NCBI GenBank assembly: GCA_028285625.1
Contig: JANQOX010000019.1
Coordinates: 248,001 to 312,000, forward strand
Length of the DNA stretch: 64,000 nt
Source of the DNA: Myxococcota bacterium
GTDB lineage: Bacteria > Myxococcota_A > UBA9160 > UBA6930
Direction of reading: 5' to 3'
Both the position numbers and the translations under genes were made by a program. The notes under the pieces were generated by a model. The model was given only the letters and a program-made list of their open reading frames with translations, ran no database searches and was not told the origin of the DNA. Positions 10,505-19,330 of this stretch are shown here, piece by piece (the stretch's first letter is position 1; every line of letters begins with the position of its first letter).

Positions 10505-11407
10505 ATGTCGCAACCGATTCGCTCCCTCGTCGAACCGCCCGTACGCCTGCCTGCCCCGGCCCTGCGTGAGACGCTCCACCTCGAGGCGGTCGAAGCCGAC
10601 GCCCGTCGTGGATTCGTGCTCGAGGTCTCCCGCACGCCCGATCGCCCCGGCGCGAGTCTCTGGCTGTGCGTGATCGAACGCGAGCGCCACTGGTCGTTCG
10701 CGTCGGAGGTCTCCGCCGTCGGATCGCCGGGTGTATCGCCCATCGACTCGAGCTTTCGCTTCGAGATCGACGGCGTGCCGTGGCTCGAGCTGGAGCGCAC
10801 CGACGATCCTGCGTCGCGGATCGAGCTGCGCTGCGCCGCACCGGCCCACGCCGTGCTGAGTACGCCGAGCGGACCGGGCTCCCACCCCGTCCTACTCGAG
10901 GCACGGTTCGAAGCGGGGCACGTGCTCGAGACCGGCAGCGGGCTGCGGACCGAGGTGCACGGTGCGGTCGGTGCGAGCATCGCAGCGCCCGGCTTCAGCG
11001 GTCGGCTGCGTGGCCGCGGCGCCTGGCGCGAGACGCGCGCTCCGGAGGCGCCGATCGGCGGAACCGTCCACGGGACCCTACGCGGGCCTCGAACGTCCCT
11101 GGTGCTGCGCGACGACGGCGACGGTCTGGTGGCGGACTGCTGGCGCGAAGGGCGTGTGCGGCCCGTTCGTCGCACACAGCTCGACCCGCCCGGGGGCACC
11201 CGCGGCCTGCGAATCGAGCTGGCGGATGGTACCCGGCTCTCCGGGAGGCTGCAGACCGTGCACGATCTGAGTGCACCCGGCACGCAGACCCTGCACGATC
11301 TGAGTGCGCCCCGCACGCAGCCGCAGCCGGCCTCGCTGGTACGAGGCCGGGTGGCCCGGGAGCCGCTCGCGGGGCTCCTGATCGACTGGCGCGCGCAGAC
11401 GCCGTAG
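10505..11407 (+). CDS. Uncharacterised protein
   Basis: A 300-residue soluble protein with no signal peptide or membrane helix. It is Arg-rich with alternating hydrophobic residues suggestive of beta-sandwich repeats (LVEPPVRLPAP near the start, RGRVAREPLAGLLIDW at the end). I do not recognise the family. The start is either ATG 10505 or GTG 10499; neither has a clear Shine-Dalgarno site. Residues around 250-271 are a tandem duplication (HDLSAPGTQTL then HDLSAPRTQP) caused by a 33-bp DNA repeat. It is followed after 9 nt by an MFS transporter gene, probably in the same operon. Confidence 0.6.
   Translation: MSQPIRSLVEPPVRLPAPALRETLHLEAVEADARRGFVLEVSRTPDRPGASLWLCVIERERHWSFASEVSAVGSPGVSPIDSSFRFEIDGVPWLELERTDDPASRIELRCAAPAHAVLSTPSGPGSHPVLLEARFEAGHVLETGSGLRTEVHGAVGASIAAPGFSGRLRGRGAWRETRAPEAPIGGTVHGTLRGPRTSLVLRDDGDGLVADCWREGRVRPVRRTQLDPPGGTRGLRIELADGTRLSGRLQTVHDLSAPGTQTLHDLSAPRTQPQPASLVRGRVAREPLAGLLIDWRAQTP
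11251..11316 (+). repeat. Two tandem copies of a 33-bp repeat inside a gene
   Basis: Copies at 11251-11283 and 11284-11316 differ at 3 of 33 positions. The length is a multiple of three, so an 11-residue segment is duplicated in frame without breaking the gene. Confidence 0.85.
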
Positions 11408-11416
11408 TCTCCCCGC

Positions 11417-13027
11417 GTGGGGCAAGACGAAGGAGATCCCGCCGGAGCTGCGGCAGCAGGGACGGGTCCGGCGCCCTCGCGCCAAGCCTACGTCACGCTG
11501 TCCGTCCTCACGGTCGTCTACGTCTTCAACTTCGTCGACCGACAGATCCTCTCGATCCTGGCCGAGGACATCAAGGCGGACATCGGCGTCACGGACGCGC
11601 AGATGGGGTTCCTGTACGGAACCGCCTTCGCGGTCTTCTACGCGATCTTCGGCATCCCACTCGGTCGACTGGCCGACGTGTGGGTGAGGCGATCCCTGAT
11701 CTCGATCGGGCTGGCGTTCTGGAGCGCCATGACTGCGCTGTCCGGGACGGCACGCGGTTTCGTGCCGCTGGCGGCCTACCGCATCGGCGTGGGCGTCGGC
11801 GAGGCCAGTGCGTCACCTGCAGCCTATTCGCTGCTGTCGGACTGGTTCCCGCCGCGATTGCGCGCGACGGCGCTCGGCATCTACTCGAGTGGCGTCTACA
11901 TCGGTGCAGGGGTCGGGCTGTTCCTGGGCGGAATGATCGTGGACGGCTGGGCCCGGGCATACCCGGTCGACGCGCCGTTCGGTCTTCGGGGCTGGCAGGT
12001 GGCGTTCTTCGTGGTGGGTCTGCCGGGCATCCTGATGGCGCTCGTGGTGCGGATGCTTCCGGAGCCGGTGCGCGGCCAGAGCGAGGGGCTGCCCGAGCGC
12101 GACCCGCATCCGCATCCCTTCCTGGCCTTCGGGCGCGAGCTGCTCTCGGTGGTTCCGCCGCTCACGCTCGTGGGTCTACTCCGGGAGGGCGCGGGCGTAC
12201 GTGGCGTCGTGGCCAACCTGCTCGCCGCGGCCGCGGTGGCCGGCGCGGTGGCGCTGCTCACCGTCGCGACGGGCGACGCCGCCCAGTGGATCGCCCTCGG
12301 GATCGGCACCTATGCCGCGATCTCGTGGGCCCAGGGCCTCGCGCGACGTGATCCCCCGACCTTCGCGCTGATCTTCAAGAGCCCGGCCCTGCTGCTCGCA
12401 TGCGTCGGCTTCGCCTCGATGGCTTTCGTGTCCTACGGGATCGGTTTCTGGTCGGCGCCGTTCTTCATTCGGGTTCACGGGGCCCCGGCGGCCCAGGTGG
12501 GCATGATGCTGGGTCTCGCCTCCGCGATCGGCGGCTTCCTCGGCGTGGCCCTGGGCGGGGTCCTCTCCGATCGCTGGAAGCAGCGTTGGCCGACGGCGCG
12601 ACTGCGCGTGGGCATCGTGGCGGCGGTGGGGACGCTACCGGTCACCCTGCTCCAGCTGCGCACGCCGGACCTCACGGTGGCCTACGCGGCGGCCTTCGCA
12701 CTCAACGCCGTGGCCCCCCTCTGGATCGGTCCGGCGGCGACCACCGTCAACGAGCTGGTGCTGCCCCGCATGCGCGCCGTGGCCTCCGCGTTCTACCTAC
12801 TGGTGCTGACCTTCATCGGTCTGGCACTCGGCCCGTATGCCGTCGGCAAGCTGTCGGACGCCCTGTCGTCCTCGATGGCACCGGGAGAGGCCCTTCGATC
12901 GTCGATGCAGCTGGCCCTCGTGATGCTGGCGGTCTCGATCCTCTGCCTGCTGCTGGCGGGTCGCTCCCTGGCACGCGAAGAAGCGACCCGGCTCGAGCGA
13001 GCCCGCGCCGCCGGCGAGGACGTCTAG
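11417..13027 (+). CDS. MFS transporter (spinster-like)
   Basis: An inner-membrane carrier of 536 residues with about 12 hydrophobic helices. The first helix contains NFVDRQILSILA, followed by the loop GRLADVWVRRS (MFS motif A region) and GVGVGEASASPAAYSLLSDW, typical of the spinster-like branch often found with lipid or aromatic catabolic genes. The central loop between the halves is long (about residues 215-300) and contains two further hydrophobic stretches. The GTG start lies 9 nt after the preceding gene. The substrate is unknown. Confidence 0.88.
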   Translation: MGQDEGDPAGAAAAGTGPAPSRQAYVTLSVLTVVYVFNFVDRQILSILAEDIKADIGVTDAQMGFLYGTAFAVFYAIFGIPLGRLADVWVRRSLISIGLAFWSAMTALSGTARGFVPLAAYRIGVGVGEASASPAAYSLLSDWFPPRLRATALGIYSSGVYIGAGVGLFLGGMIVDGWARAYPVDAPFGLRGWQVAFFVVGLPGILMALVVRMLPEPVRGQSEGLPERDPHPHPFLAFGRELLSVVPPLTLVGLLREGAGVRGVVANLLAAAAVAGAVALLTVATGDAAQWIALGIGTYAAISWAQGLARRDPPTFALIFKSPALLLACVGFASMAFVSYGIGFWSAPFFIRVHGAPAAQVGMMLGLASAIGGFLGVALGGVLSDRWKQRWPTARLRVGIVAAVGTLPVTLLQLRTPDLTVAYAAAFALNAVAPLWIGPAATTVNELVLPRMRAVASAFYLLVLTFIGLALGPYAVGKLSDALSSSMAPGEALRSSMQLALVMLAVSILCLLLAGRSLAREEATRLERARAAGEDV

Positions 13028-13034
13028 CCGGGCA

Positions 13035-14600
13035 CTACGGCGCTTGGTGGTCCTCGACGAACGCGCGACCCACCGACTCGGGCGACGCACCCCCGTCGTC
13101 GACGGCGAAGTTCATGCGCTGCATCGCCTCGGCATCGATCGACCCGGCCAGCGGTCGCAGCGCCTCGATCACGTCGGGGCGCTCGCGCACCAGGGCGGGT
13201 GCCGCCAGCACGATGGCGTCGTAGGGCGGAATCACGCCGCGGTCGTCTTCGAGCAGCTGGAGGTCGTAGCCCGCGATGCGTCCGTCGGTGGAAAATGCAC
13301 TGATCACGTCCACCTCGCCCGAGGCCACGGCCTGGTACATGAGCGCCGAGTCCATGCTGCGCTGCTTGCCGAAGGCGAGGCCGTAGGTGTCTGCCAGGGC
13401 CGTCCACTCGGGCCGGGCGAAGAATTCGTAGTCCGCACCGATCTCGAGACCCGAGGCGACGCGCGCGAGGTCGCCGATGCGTCGAATGCCGAGCTGCTCG
13501 GCCTGCGCACGACGCATGCCCAGCGCGTAGGTGTTCTCGAAGCCGAGGGCCGCCACCAGTTCGATTCCGTGGTTCTCGCGCAGCCAGGTGCCGACCTCTG
13601 CGAGGACGGCGTCGCGGTCGTCCGGGAGCGTCTCGCGCTTCATGACCGTGGCCCAGATCGTGCCCGAGTAGTCGATGTAGAGATCGATCTGGTCGCTGCG
13701 CAGGGCATCGAAGAGCACCGTCGACCCGAGCGACGGAACCGGCTCCGAGGGCCGCCCGGCCTCTCGCCGGACGGTCTCGGCCAGTACCTCGGCGAGGATG
13801 TACTGCTCGGTGAAGGTCTTCGAACCGATGCGAACGGGCGTCTCGCCCCCGCCCAGTCGATCGGCCACCGTGGCGCCCACCGTGACCGCGACCAACAGAC
13901 CCAGCACGGCCAGCGCGGCCGCCGCCACGCCGCGCCTGCGCTGGGCCAGCCCGATCTCGAGCCCGCGGATGGCCGCATCGAGCAGCAACGCCAGCCCGGC
14001 AGCGGCCACGCAACCCACGAGCACCGCGGCCTGGTTGCGCGTCTGCAGGCCACTGAAGATGTAGTTGCCGAGGCTGGTCGCGCCGACTGGCGTGGACAGC
14101 GTGGCGGTCCCGACCACCCAGACGGTGGCGGTGCGAAGCCCCGCGACGATCACCGGCAGCGCGAGCGGAAGCTCCACCCGGGCGAGCTGCTGCCGGCCAG
14201 TCATGCCCACGCCGGCGGCTGCCTCGCGTAGCGCGGGATCGACGCCCGCGATCCCGGTGACCGTGTTGCGCAGGATCGGCAGCATGCTGTAGAGCGTGAG
14301 CGCGACGAGCGCCGGAAGGAAGCCGATGCTCCGCAGCTCGACGCCCACGGCGCCCTGGAGCACCACCGCGAGCGCACCGAGCAGCGGCACCATGATCGCG
14401 AGCAGCGCGAGGCTCGGAACCGTCTGCACCACCCCGGCCACCGCGAGCACAGGCCCCTCGAGCGAAGGCCGGCGCGTGACCCACACGCCAAGGGGAACGC
14501 TCACCGCCGTCCCGAGCAGCAGCGCGGCCAACGTCAGCTGGAGATGCGCCACCAGATAGCCGGGGAGCAGCGCCAGCTGCTCGGCCCACGGGCCGCTCAT
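13035..14600 (-). CDS. Osmoprotectant ABC transporter: permease and substrate-binding protein fused
   Basis: A single 521-residue chain joins two normally separate parts of a glycine betaine/choline-type importer. Residues about 1-215 are a six-helix permease domain (PLGVWVTRRP, then the EAAAGVGMTGRQQL coupling loop). Residues about 250-521 are an OpuAC-like binding domain starting IGSKTFTEQYILAEVL and including DLYIDYSGT. The binding domain is tethered to the membrane by the last permease helix, as known in the OpuA/BilE-type fusions. It lies downstream of the matching ATPase and probably forms one transporter with it. Import of a quaternary amine for osmoprotection or catabolism is the family function. 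Confidence 0.93.
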   Translation of the reverse strand: MSGPWAEQLALLPGYLVAHLQLTLAALLLGTAVSVPLGVWVTRRPSLEGPVLAVAGVVQTVPSLALLAIMVPLLGALAVVLQGAVGVELRSIGFLPALVALTLYSMLPILRNTVTGIAGVDPALREAAAGVGMTGRQQLARVELPLALPVIVAGLRTATVWVVGTATLSTPVGATSLGNYIFSGLQTRNQAAVLVGCVAAAGLALLLDAAIRGLEIGLAQRRRGVAAAALAVLGLLVAVTVGATVADRLGGGETPVRIGSKTFTEQYILAEVLAETVRREAGRPSEPVPSLGSTVLFDALRSDQIDLYIDYSGTIWATVMKRETLPDDRDAVLAEVGTWLRENHGIELVAALGFENTYALGMRRAQAEQLGIRRIGDLARVASGLEIGADYEFFARPEWTALADTYGLAFGKQRSMDSALMYQAVASGEVDVISAFSTDGRIAGYDLQLLEDDRGVIPPYDAIVLAAPALVRERPDVIEALRPLAGSIDAEAMQRMNFAVDDGGASPESVGRAFVEDHQAP

Positions 14601-14642
14601 GCGTGGACCCGCCAGGCGCTCATGGGTGGATCCGCCAGGCGC
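14597..14642 (-). repeat. Two tandem copies of a 23-bp repeat between ABC genes
   Basis: Copies at 14597-14619 and 14620-14642 differ at 2 positions. The repeat fills the spacer between the ATPase stop and the permease ATG; the ATG itself lies in one copy and a second, out-of-frame ATG in the other. It looks like a slip duplication of the translation start region. Confidence 0.8.
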
Positions 14643-15425
14643 TCACGCGCCCGCCTCGGCGAGCAGCGCATCCACGACGGCCGTGTGACGGCGCGGGGTC
14701 TCCATCAGCGCCGACACCGCGGGGCCATCCGGGTGGACGAGCAGTTCACGGGGCGTCCCCACCTGGATGATGCGGCCCCCGTCCATCACCGCGATCCGAT
14801 CCGCCAACAGCAGCGCCTCGACCATGTCGTGGCTCACGAAGATCGAGGTGAAGCCCAGCTCTCGGCGGATGTCCTGGAACGACTGCTGCAGCCGGTCGCG
14901 CGTCACCGGGTCGAGCGCGCCGAAGGGCTCGTCGAGCAGCATCAGGCCGGGACGGGCCGCCAGCGCCCGGGCGATCCCGACCCGCTGCTGCTGGCCCCCC
15001 GACAGCTGGTGCGGCATGCGATCCCGGTACTCCGCCGGCGGCAGCCCCACCAGCATGAGCAGTTCGTCGGCGCGCGCGTCCTGCTCGGGCTGGGGTGCAC
15101 CGAGAAGCGAGAGCGTGATGGCCACGTTGCGCGCCACCGAGAGGTGCGGAAACAACCCGACCTGCTGGAAGACGTAGCCGATGCCCCGCCGAAGCGCGTG
15201 AGGCTCGAGATCGCAGGTGTCGCGCCCGTCCACACGCACCCGGCCGGTGGTGGGCTCGACGAGGCGGTTCACCATCTTGAGGGTCGTGGTCTTGCCGCAG
15301 CCCGACCCGCCCACCAGGAACACGCACTCGCCTGCCGCCACGTGCAGCGTGATGTCGTCGACGGCGAGCGTGTCGCCGAAGCGGCAGGAGAGCCCCTCGA
15401 TCTCGATGGCCGGAGCCGCGCTCAG
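14643..15425 (-). CDS. Osmoprotectant ABC transporter ATP-binding protein
   Basis: ATPase of the importer encoded just downstream. The product of about 260 residues has Walker A GGSGCGKTTT, Q-loop VFQQVGLFPHLSV, signature LSGGQQQRVGIARAL, Walker B LMLLDEPFGALD and the switch His in FVSHD. KMVNRLVEPTTGRV is typical of the ProV/OpuAA branch. No ATG, GTG or TTG lies near the family's N-terminus. The only sensible start is CTG at 15425, overlapping the upstream TGA as CTGA with GGAG 6 nt before it. The alternative is a 71-residue Arg/Ala-rich extension read from GTG 15638 through the preceding gene. Confidence 0.88.
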   Translation of the reverse strand: MSAAPAIEIEGLSCRFGDTLAVDDITLHVAAGECVFLVGGSGCGKTTTLKMVNRLVEPTTGRVRVDGRDTCDLEPHALRRGIGYVFQQVGLFPHLSVARNVAITLSLLGAPQPEQDARADELLMLVGLPPAEYRDRMPHQLSGGQQQRVGIARALAARPGLMLLDEPFGALDPVTRDRLQQSFQDIRRELGFTSIFVSHDMVEALLLADRIAVMDGGRIIQVGTPRELLVHPDGPAVSALMETPRRHTAVVDALLAEAGA

Positions 15426-16207
15426 GCCGGGCTCCGCAGCCGCTCGGCGAACAACCCCAGCACGCGATCGAGCGCGTGCCGCGTGGGATGCCCGGTTTCG
15501 TCCACCAGGTCGGTGGTGACGACGCTGTGGGCGAGCCGCGAGATGCCATGGGCGTTGGCCGAGGACGAGTCGATCTCGATGCCCTCGAACCCCTCCCCCA
15601 GCTCGCGACGCAGCGTCTCGAAGCGCTCGGGCGGACACAACGGGTCACCCGTGAATCGCAGGCCCAGCACCGAGACGCCCTCTCCCGCGCGCCGTTTTGC
15701 GCACGCGAGCTCTTCGGGCGACACGTGCAGCGCCTTGCGGTGGGCCGGGGTCACCGGCAGCGGCAGCGAGGGCTGCGACAGCACCGGCGCGAGGAGTGCC
15801 GGTTCCATCATCAGCGCAAGGGCGAAGTTCCCGGTGAGGCACATGCCGATGGCGCCCACGCCCGGCCCGCCGCAGCGGCCGTGCAGGTCGCGGGCCAGCG
15901 CGCGCAGCCAATCGGTGATCGGGCTCGATCGGTGGCTCGCGAGCACGTGGAACTCGCGGCTCACGCACGCACGCGAGAGCTGCCCCGCGACGTAGTGCGG
16001 CGAGAGGGGGCGGCCCACCGTGCCGAAGAGGACAGGCAGCGCGACGTGAAAACCCGCGTCGGCCACGCGCTCCGCAAAGCCGGCGACCTCGGGCGTGATC
16101 CCGGGCACCTCGTGCATCACGAGGACGCCCGGTCCCTCCCCCCGACGCAGCACCACACGCTCGACACCGTCGTGCGTGAAGCGGTCGGTCTCGAAGCCGG
16201 GGAGCAT
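15422..16207 (-). CDS. Dienelactone hydrolase-like alpha/beta hydrolase
   Basis: A 261-residue cytosolic hydrolase. PGVLVMHEVPGIT near residue 26 and the nucleophile elbow GMCLTG near 121 (Cys as nucleophile, as in dienelactone hydrolase) place it in that family; FTGDPLCPPERF and ANAHGIS should carry the catalytic Asp and His. It overlaps the phosphotransferase gene by ATGA and its own stop overlaps the ATPase start. True substrates of such proteins are usually unknown, so chlorocatechol lactone hydrolysis is not implied. Confidence 0.85.
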   Translation of the reverse strand: MLPGFETDRFTHDGVERVVLRRGEGPGVLVMHEVPGITPEVAGFAERVADAGFHVALPVLFGTVGRPLSPHYVAGQLSRACVSREFHVLASHRSSPITDWLRALARDLHGRCGGPGVGAIGMCLTGNFALALMMEPALLAPVLSQPSLPLPVTPAHRKALHVSPEELACAKRRAGEGVSVLGLRFTGDPLCPPERFETLRRELGEGFEGIEIDSSSANAHGISRLAHSVVTTDLVDETGHPTRHALDRVLGLFAERLRSPA

Positions 16208-17259
16208 CAGCGCCCGCGCAGCGCGGGGCGCGGAGAGGCGTCCGCAATGGCCATCGCGCGCTCGGCGAGACCGACACTGGTTCGCTTCATGCCTTCGAAC
16301 CCTTCGCCCAGGGTCTTGCCCTGCTTGTAACGCGCGTAGATCCCCTCCGAGATCACCGCGAGCTTGTAGAGCGCCAGAACCTGATACCAGTCGATGTCGG
16401 CCACGTCGCGTCGGCTCGCGCGCGCGTAGGACTCGACCAGTTCGGCCCGTGTCGCGAAGCCCGGCAGCGCGGTCGCGGCGCCCGTGTGTAGCGCGGCGGG
16501 TTCGCCGGCCTCGACCCAGTAGATCAGGCAGTACCCGAGATCGGCCAGCGGGTCGCCCAGGGTGGACATCTCCCAGTCGTAGAGCGCCACGATGCGGCCC
16601 GGATCCTTCGGATCGAGCGCCACGTTGCCCAGCCGGTAGTCGCCGTGCACGAGCGTCGGCGCGGGCGTCTTGGGCAGCCCCGCGCGCAGGCGCGCGATGA
16701 GCTCGTCGATGATCGGTGCCTCGTCGACCTTCGAGCGCTCCCACTGCTGGCTCCAGCGCCGCACCTGTCGCTCGAGGTAGCCCTCCGGACGGCCGAAGTC
16801 GCCGAGCCCGACAGCCTCGTAGTCCACGGCGTGCAGCGCGGCCAGGGTGGTCATCAACGCCTGGCTGATGCGCGCACGGTCTGCGGGTTCCGTGGCGAAG
16901 CCATCGGGCAGCTGGTCGGCGATCACGACGCCCGGGCGGTCTTCCATGACGTAGAAGGGGGCACCGTTGACCGCGTCGTCTTCGCAGAGCGCGTAGGGTT
17001 CGGCGACGGGCACGCCGCTTCCGACCAGGGCCCGCAGTACGCGGTACTCGCGGGCCATGTCGTGTGCCGTGGGCAGAACGTGGCCCAGGGGCGGCCTGCG
17101 CAGCACGAACGTGCGATCGCCCGCCTGCACGCGGTAGGTGAGGTTCGACTTGCCGCCCGAGATCAACGAGAACCCGAGGGGCGCGTCGCCTCCCGGCACG
17201 TGCTTGGCGAAATACTCGGAGACGCGCTCGGCGTCGATGCCCTCGGGCACTTGCTGCAC
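16207..17259 (-). CDS. Phosphotransferase family protein (APH/ACAD10-11-like)
   Basis: A 350-residue aminoglycoside phosphotransferase-fold kinase. It shows the ISGGKSNLTYRV nucleotide loop, VLRRPP with the ATP lysine/arginine strand, the catalytic LVHGDYRLGN and metal-binding YDWEMSTLGDPLADLG. This subgroup is related to the kinase domain of ACAD10/11, which acts on 4-hydroxyacyl-CoA in fatty-acid catabolism; the bacterial role is usually lipid-related rather than antibiotic resistance. The start is GTG 17259 (a second GTG lies 9 nt inside). It heads a four-gene minus-strand cluster with 4-nt overlaps. Confidence 0.87.
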   Translation of the reverse strand: MQQVPEGIDAERVSEYFAKHVPGGDAPLGFSLISGGKSNLTYRVQAGDRTFVLRRPPLGHVLPTAHDMAREYRVLRALVGSGVPVAEPYALCEDDAVNGAPFYVMEDRPGVVIADQLPDGFATEPADRARISQALMTTLAALHAVDYEAVGLGDFGRPEGYLERQVRRWSQQWERSKVDEAPIIDELIARLRAGLPKTPAPTLVHGDYRLGNVALDPKDPGRIVALYDWEMSTLGDPLADLGYCLIYWVEAGEPAALHTGAATALPGFATRAELVESYARASRRDVADIDWYQVLALYKLAVISEGIYARYKQGKTLGEGFEGMKRTSVGLAERAMAIADASPRPALRGR

Positions 17260-17324
17260 GGGCGGCAGTATAGGCCGAGCCCGCTGCACTGCGAAGCCGC
17301 GCCACCAGGCGCGAAGAGGCGCCC

Positions 17325-18584
17325 CTAGGCGCGAAGCGGCGTGGGCTTGCCGAACAGCCAGCCCTGGCCGAAGGGAATGCCGAGCTCTCCCAGCATCTCG
17401 AGCTCCTCGAGGGTGTCGAGCCCCTCGGCGATGATGCGCGATCCGATCACGCTCGAGACGGTCTGGAGTGCTCGCAGCAGGCCCTGACGTGCCGGGTCGA
17501 CGTCGAGGCCCGTGATCAGCGCGCGGTCGACCTTGATGAAGTCGGGCTCGATCTCGATCAGGGCCTGCAGGCTCGCGTAGCCCGCGCCGGTGTCGTCGAG
17601 CGCGAAGCGGAAACCGAGCGCGCGGTACTCGTCGCGGATCTCTCGAAAGCGCGCAAAGCTCGCGATGGACTCCTGCTCGGAGATCTCGAGCACCACGTCG
17701 GAGGGCGAGAGGTGGGTGCGCTCGAGGGTTCGGACCAGGGCATCGGGCCGAAAGGCCGGATCGTGGATCGTGGTGGGGCGCACGTTCAAGAAGAGCTGGG
17801 TGCCACCCGGCAGCCCGATCGCGCCGTCGAGACCGCTCTGCCGGCAAAGGCAGTCGAGTTCGAAGACCAGCGACTCGGCTTCGGCGTCCTCGAACAGGTG
17901 CAGCGGCGAGTGGTAGGGGCTGCCTACGGGGCCACGGGCCAGCGCCTCGTAGCCGAACACGGTTCGCGTCTCGACCTCGACGATGGGCTCGTAGACCGAG
18001 GTGATCTCGCCGGCGAGGATCGTCCCCATCAATCGGCGGCGCCGGCGCCGGGCCAGCAGGTGGGCCTCGACGTCCGCATCGGTGCGGGCTTCACCGAGCA
18101 GGTCGCGCAGCTGGGTCTCGGCGCCCAGGTGCGGATTGCGCACGCTCGCGGCAAACCCGACGCCCAGCTCCGGTGCGCTGCGCAGATACGGCGCGGCCGC
18201 CGCGCGGCCGTGGTCGAGCAGCGCACGCTGGATGGCGTGGGCGGTCGCCGGCAGGTCGGATCGGTAGAAGCCGCCCTCCCGAAGGGTCCGAAACAGGAAC
18301 AGGACGATCTCGTGTCGACCCAGTTCGCCCATCGTGAACAGTTCGTCGTCCGCAGGCCCGCTGCCCAAGGCTCCCTCGGCGACCGCTGCGATGCGCTCGA
18401 TGACCTGGGCATGGGCTTCGCTGCCGTGGTCGGCCTCGATGGTCTGCAGCGGCCCGGTGTGGATCAGCACCACGCCCAGCACACCCTGGGCGGAGAACCG
18501 CTGGATCACGCCCGGCAGGGCGTCGCCGAGGCGCGGCAGGGGACCCCCGCGCACCACACCGACCCCGGACTCGCTGGAAGGCAT
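17325..18584 (-). CDS. c-di-GMP phosphodiesterase (EAL) with degenerate GGDEF-like N-terminus
   Basis: A cytosolic protein of about 419 residues. The C-terminal EAL domain (about 185-415) keeps the catalytic set: YEALARG, LNV, EISEQE, LDDTGAGY, FIKVD, IIAEG and FGQGWLFGKP, so it is probably an active phosphodiesterase. The N-terminal 170 residues resemble a GGDEF fold whose signature reads GRHEI, so no cyclase activity is expected. The ATG at 18584 is chosen; a GTG 9 nt upstream is possible. It is divergent from the HAD gene. A PilZ protein, a likely c-di-GMP effector, is encoded 1.5 kb away. Confidence 0.9.
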   Translation of the reverse strand: MPSSESGVGVVRGGPLPRLGDALPGVIQRFSAQGVLGVVLIHTGPLQTIEADHGSEAHAQVIERIAAVAEGALGSGPADDELFTMGELGRHEIVLFLFRTLREGGFYRSDLPATAHAIQRALLDHGRAAAAPYLRSAPELGVGFAASVRNPHLGAETQLRDLLGEARTDADVEAHLLARRRRRRLMGTILAGEITSVYEPIVEVETRTVFGYEALARGPVGSPYHSPLHLFEDAEAESLVFELDCLCRQSGLDGAIGLPGGTQLFLNVRPTTIHDPAFRPDALVRTLERTHLSPSDVVLEISEQESIASFARFREIRDEYRALGFRFALDDTGAGYASLQALIEIEPDFIKVDRALITGLDVDPARQGLLRALQTVSSVIGSRIIAEGLDTLEELEMLGELGIPFGQGWLFGKPTPLRA

Positions 18585-18646
18585 GGCACCCACGCGTCTT
18601 CGATCGGCAGATCGCGCGCAGATGTTGAGCCCCGAAGCCCGCGGCC

Positions 18647-18667
18647 AGGGGACAGGGGACAGGGGAC
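18647..18667 (+). repeat. Three tandem copies of AGGGGAC
   Basis: A 7-bp direct repeat in the divergent spacer between the EAL and HAD genes, ending 21 nt before the HAD start codon. A change in copy number could alter spacing of the leader; no function is evident. Confidence 0.8.
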
Positions 18668-18688
18668 GATGGGCTACCGTCCGCCGCC

Positions 18689-19330
18689 ATGCCGGTCCGT
18701 GCGGTGATCTTCGACCTCGGCGGCGTGGTGCTCGACTCGCCGCTGCACGCCATCGCCCGCTACGAGCGCGACCTCGGCATCCCCGAGGGCGTGATCAACC
18801 GTGTGGTGGTGGATACGGGGCCCCAGGGAGCCTGGTCGCGGCTCGAGCGCGGCGAGGTCGCCATGGCGGAGTTCCAGCGCGACTTCGAGCGGGAGGTCGC
18901 GGAGGCCGGCCACCGCATCTCGGGCGTGGAGCTCATGGAGCGCATCTCCGGCGGGGGCCCGCGGCCCGCCATGCTCGAGGCGATCCGCTGCATCCGCGCG
19001 CGGGGCCTCGCGGTGGCGGCCCTCACCAACAACTGGAGCAGCGAGAAGGACGGGACCGGACCGCTGAGAGCGCTCTTCGACGTCTTCGTCGAGTCGAGCG
19101 TGGTCGGCCTGCGCAAGCCCGACCCGCGCATCTACCACCACGCCTGCGAAGCCCTGGGCGTGGCCCCGCCGGAAGCCGTCTTTCTGGACGACATCGGTCG
19201 CAACCTGAAGTCCGCGCGGGCCCTGGGCATGACCACCATCAAGGTGGACGACCCCGCCCCGGCGCTGGCCGAACTGCAAGGGGTGCTCGGGTTCCCGCTA
19301 CACGCGGGCCCGGGAACACCGACCGGCTAG
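18689..19330 (+). CDS. HAD-superfamily hydrolase (epoxide-hydrolase N-domain-like)
   Basis: A 213-residue phosphatase-fold protein. Motif I is FDLGGVVLD, with the second Asp of the usual DxD replaced as in the sEH-N-like branch; motif II is ALTNN; motif III Lys is in GLRKPDPRIY; motif IV is FLDD. In animals this HAD type is fused to an APH domain and an acyl-CoA dehydrogenase (ACAD10). Here an APH-type gene lies 1.4 kb away on the other strand. The stop codon shares CTAG with the stop of the convergent gene. Confidence 0.88.
   Translation: MPVRAVIFDLGGVVLDSPLHAIARYERDLGIPEGVINRVVVDTGPQGAWSRLERGEVAMAEFQRDFEREVAEAGHRISGVELMERISGGGPRPAMLEAIRCIRARGLAVAALTNNWSSEKDGTGPLRALFDVFVESSVVGLRKPDPRIYHHACEALGVAPPEAVFLDDIGRNLKSARALGMTTIKVDDPAPALAELQGVLGFPLHAGPGTPTG

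Noticed and set aside
15426..15638. The 71-residue N-terminal extension of the ABC ATPase
   Set aside because: It reads out of frame through the dienelactone hydrolase-like gene and has no resemblance to ABC ATPases.
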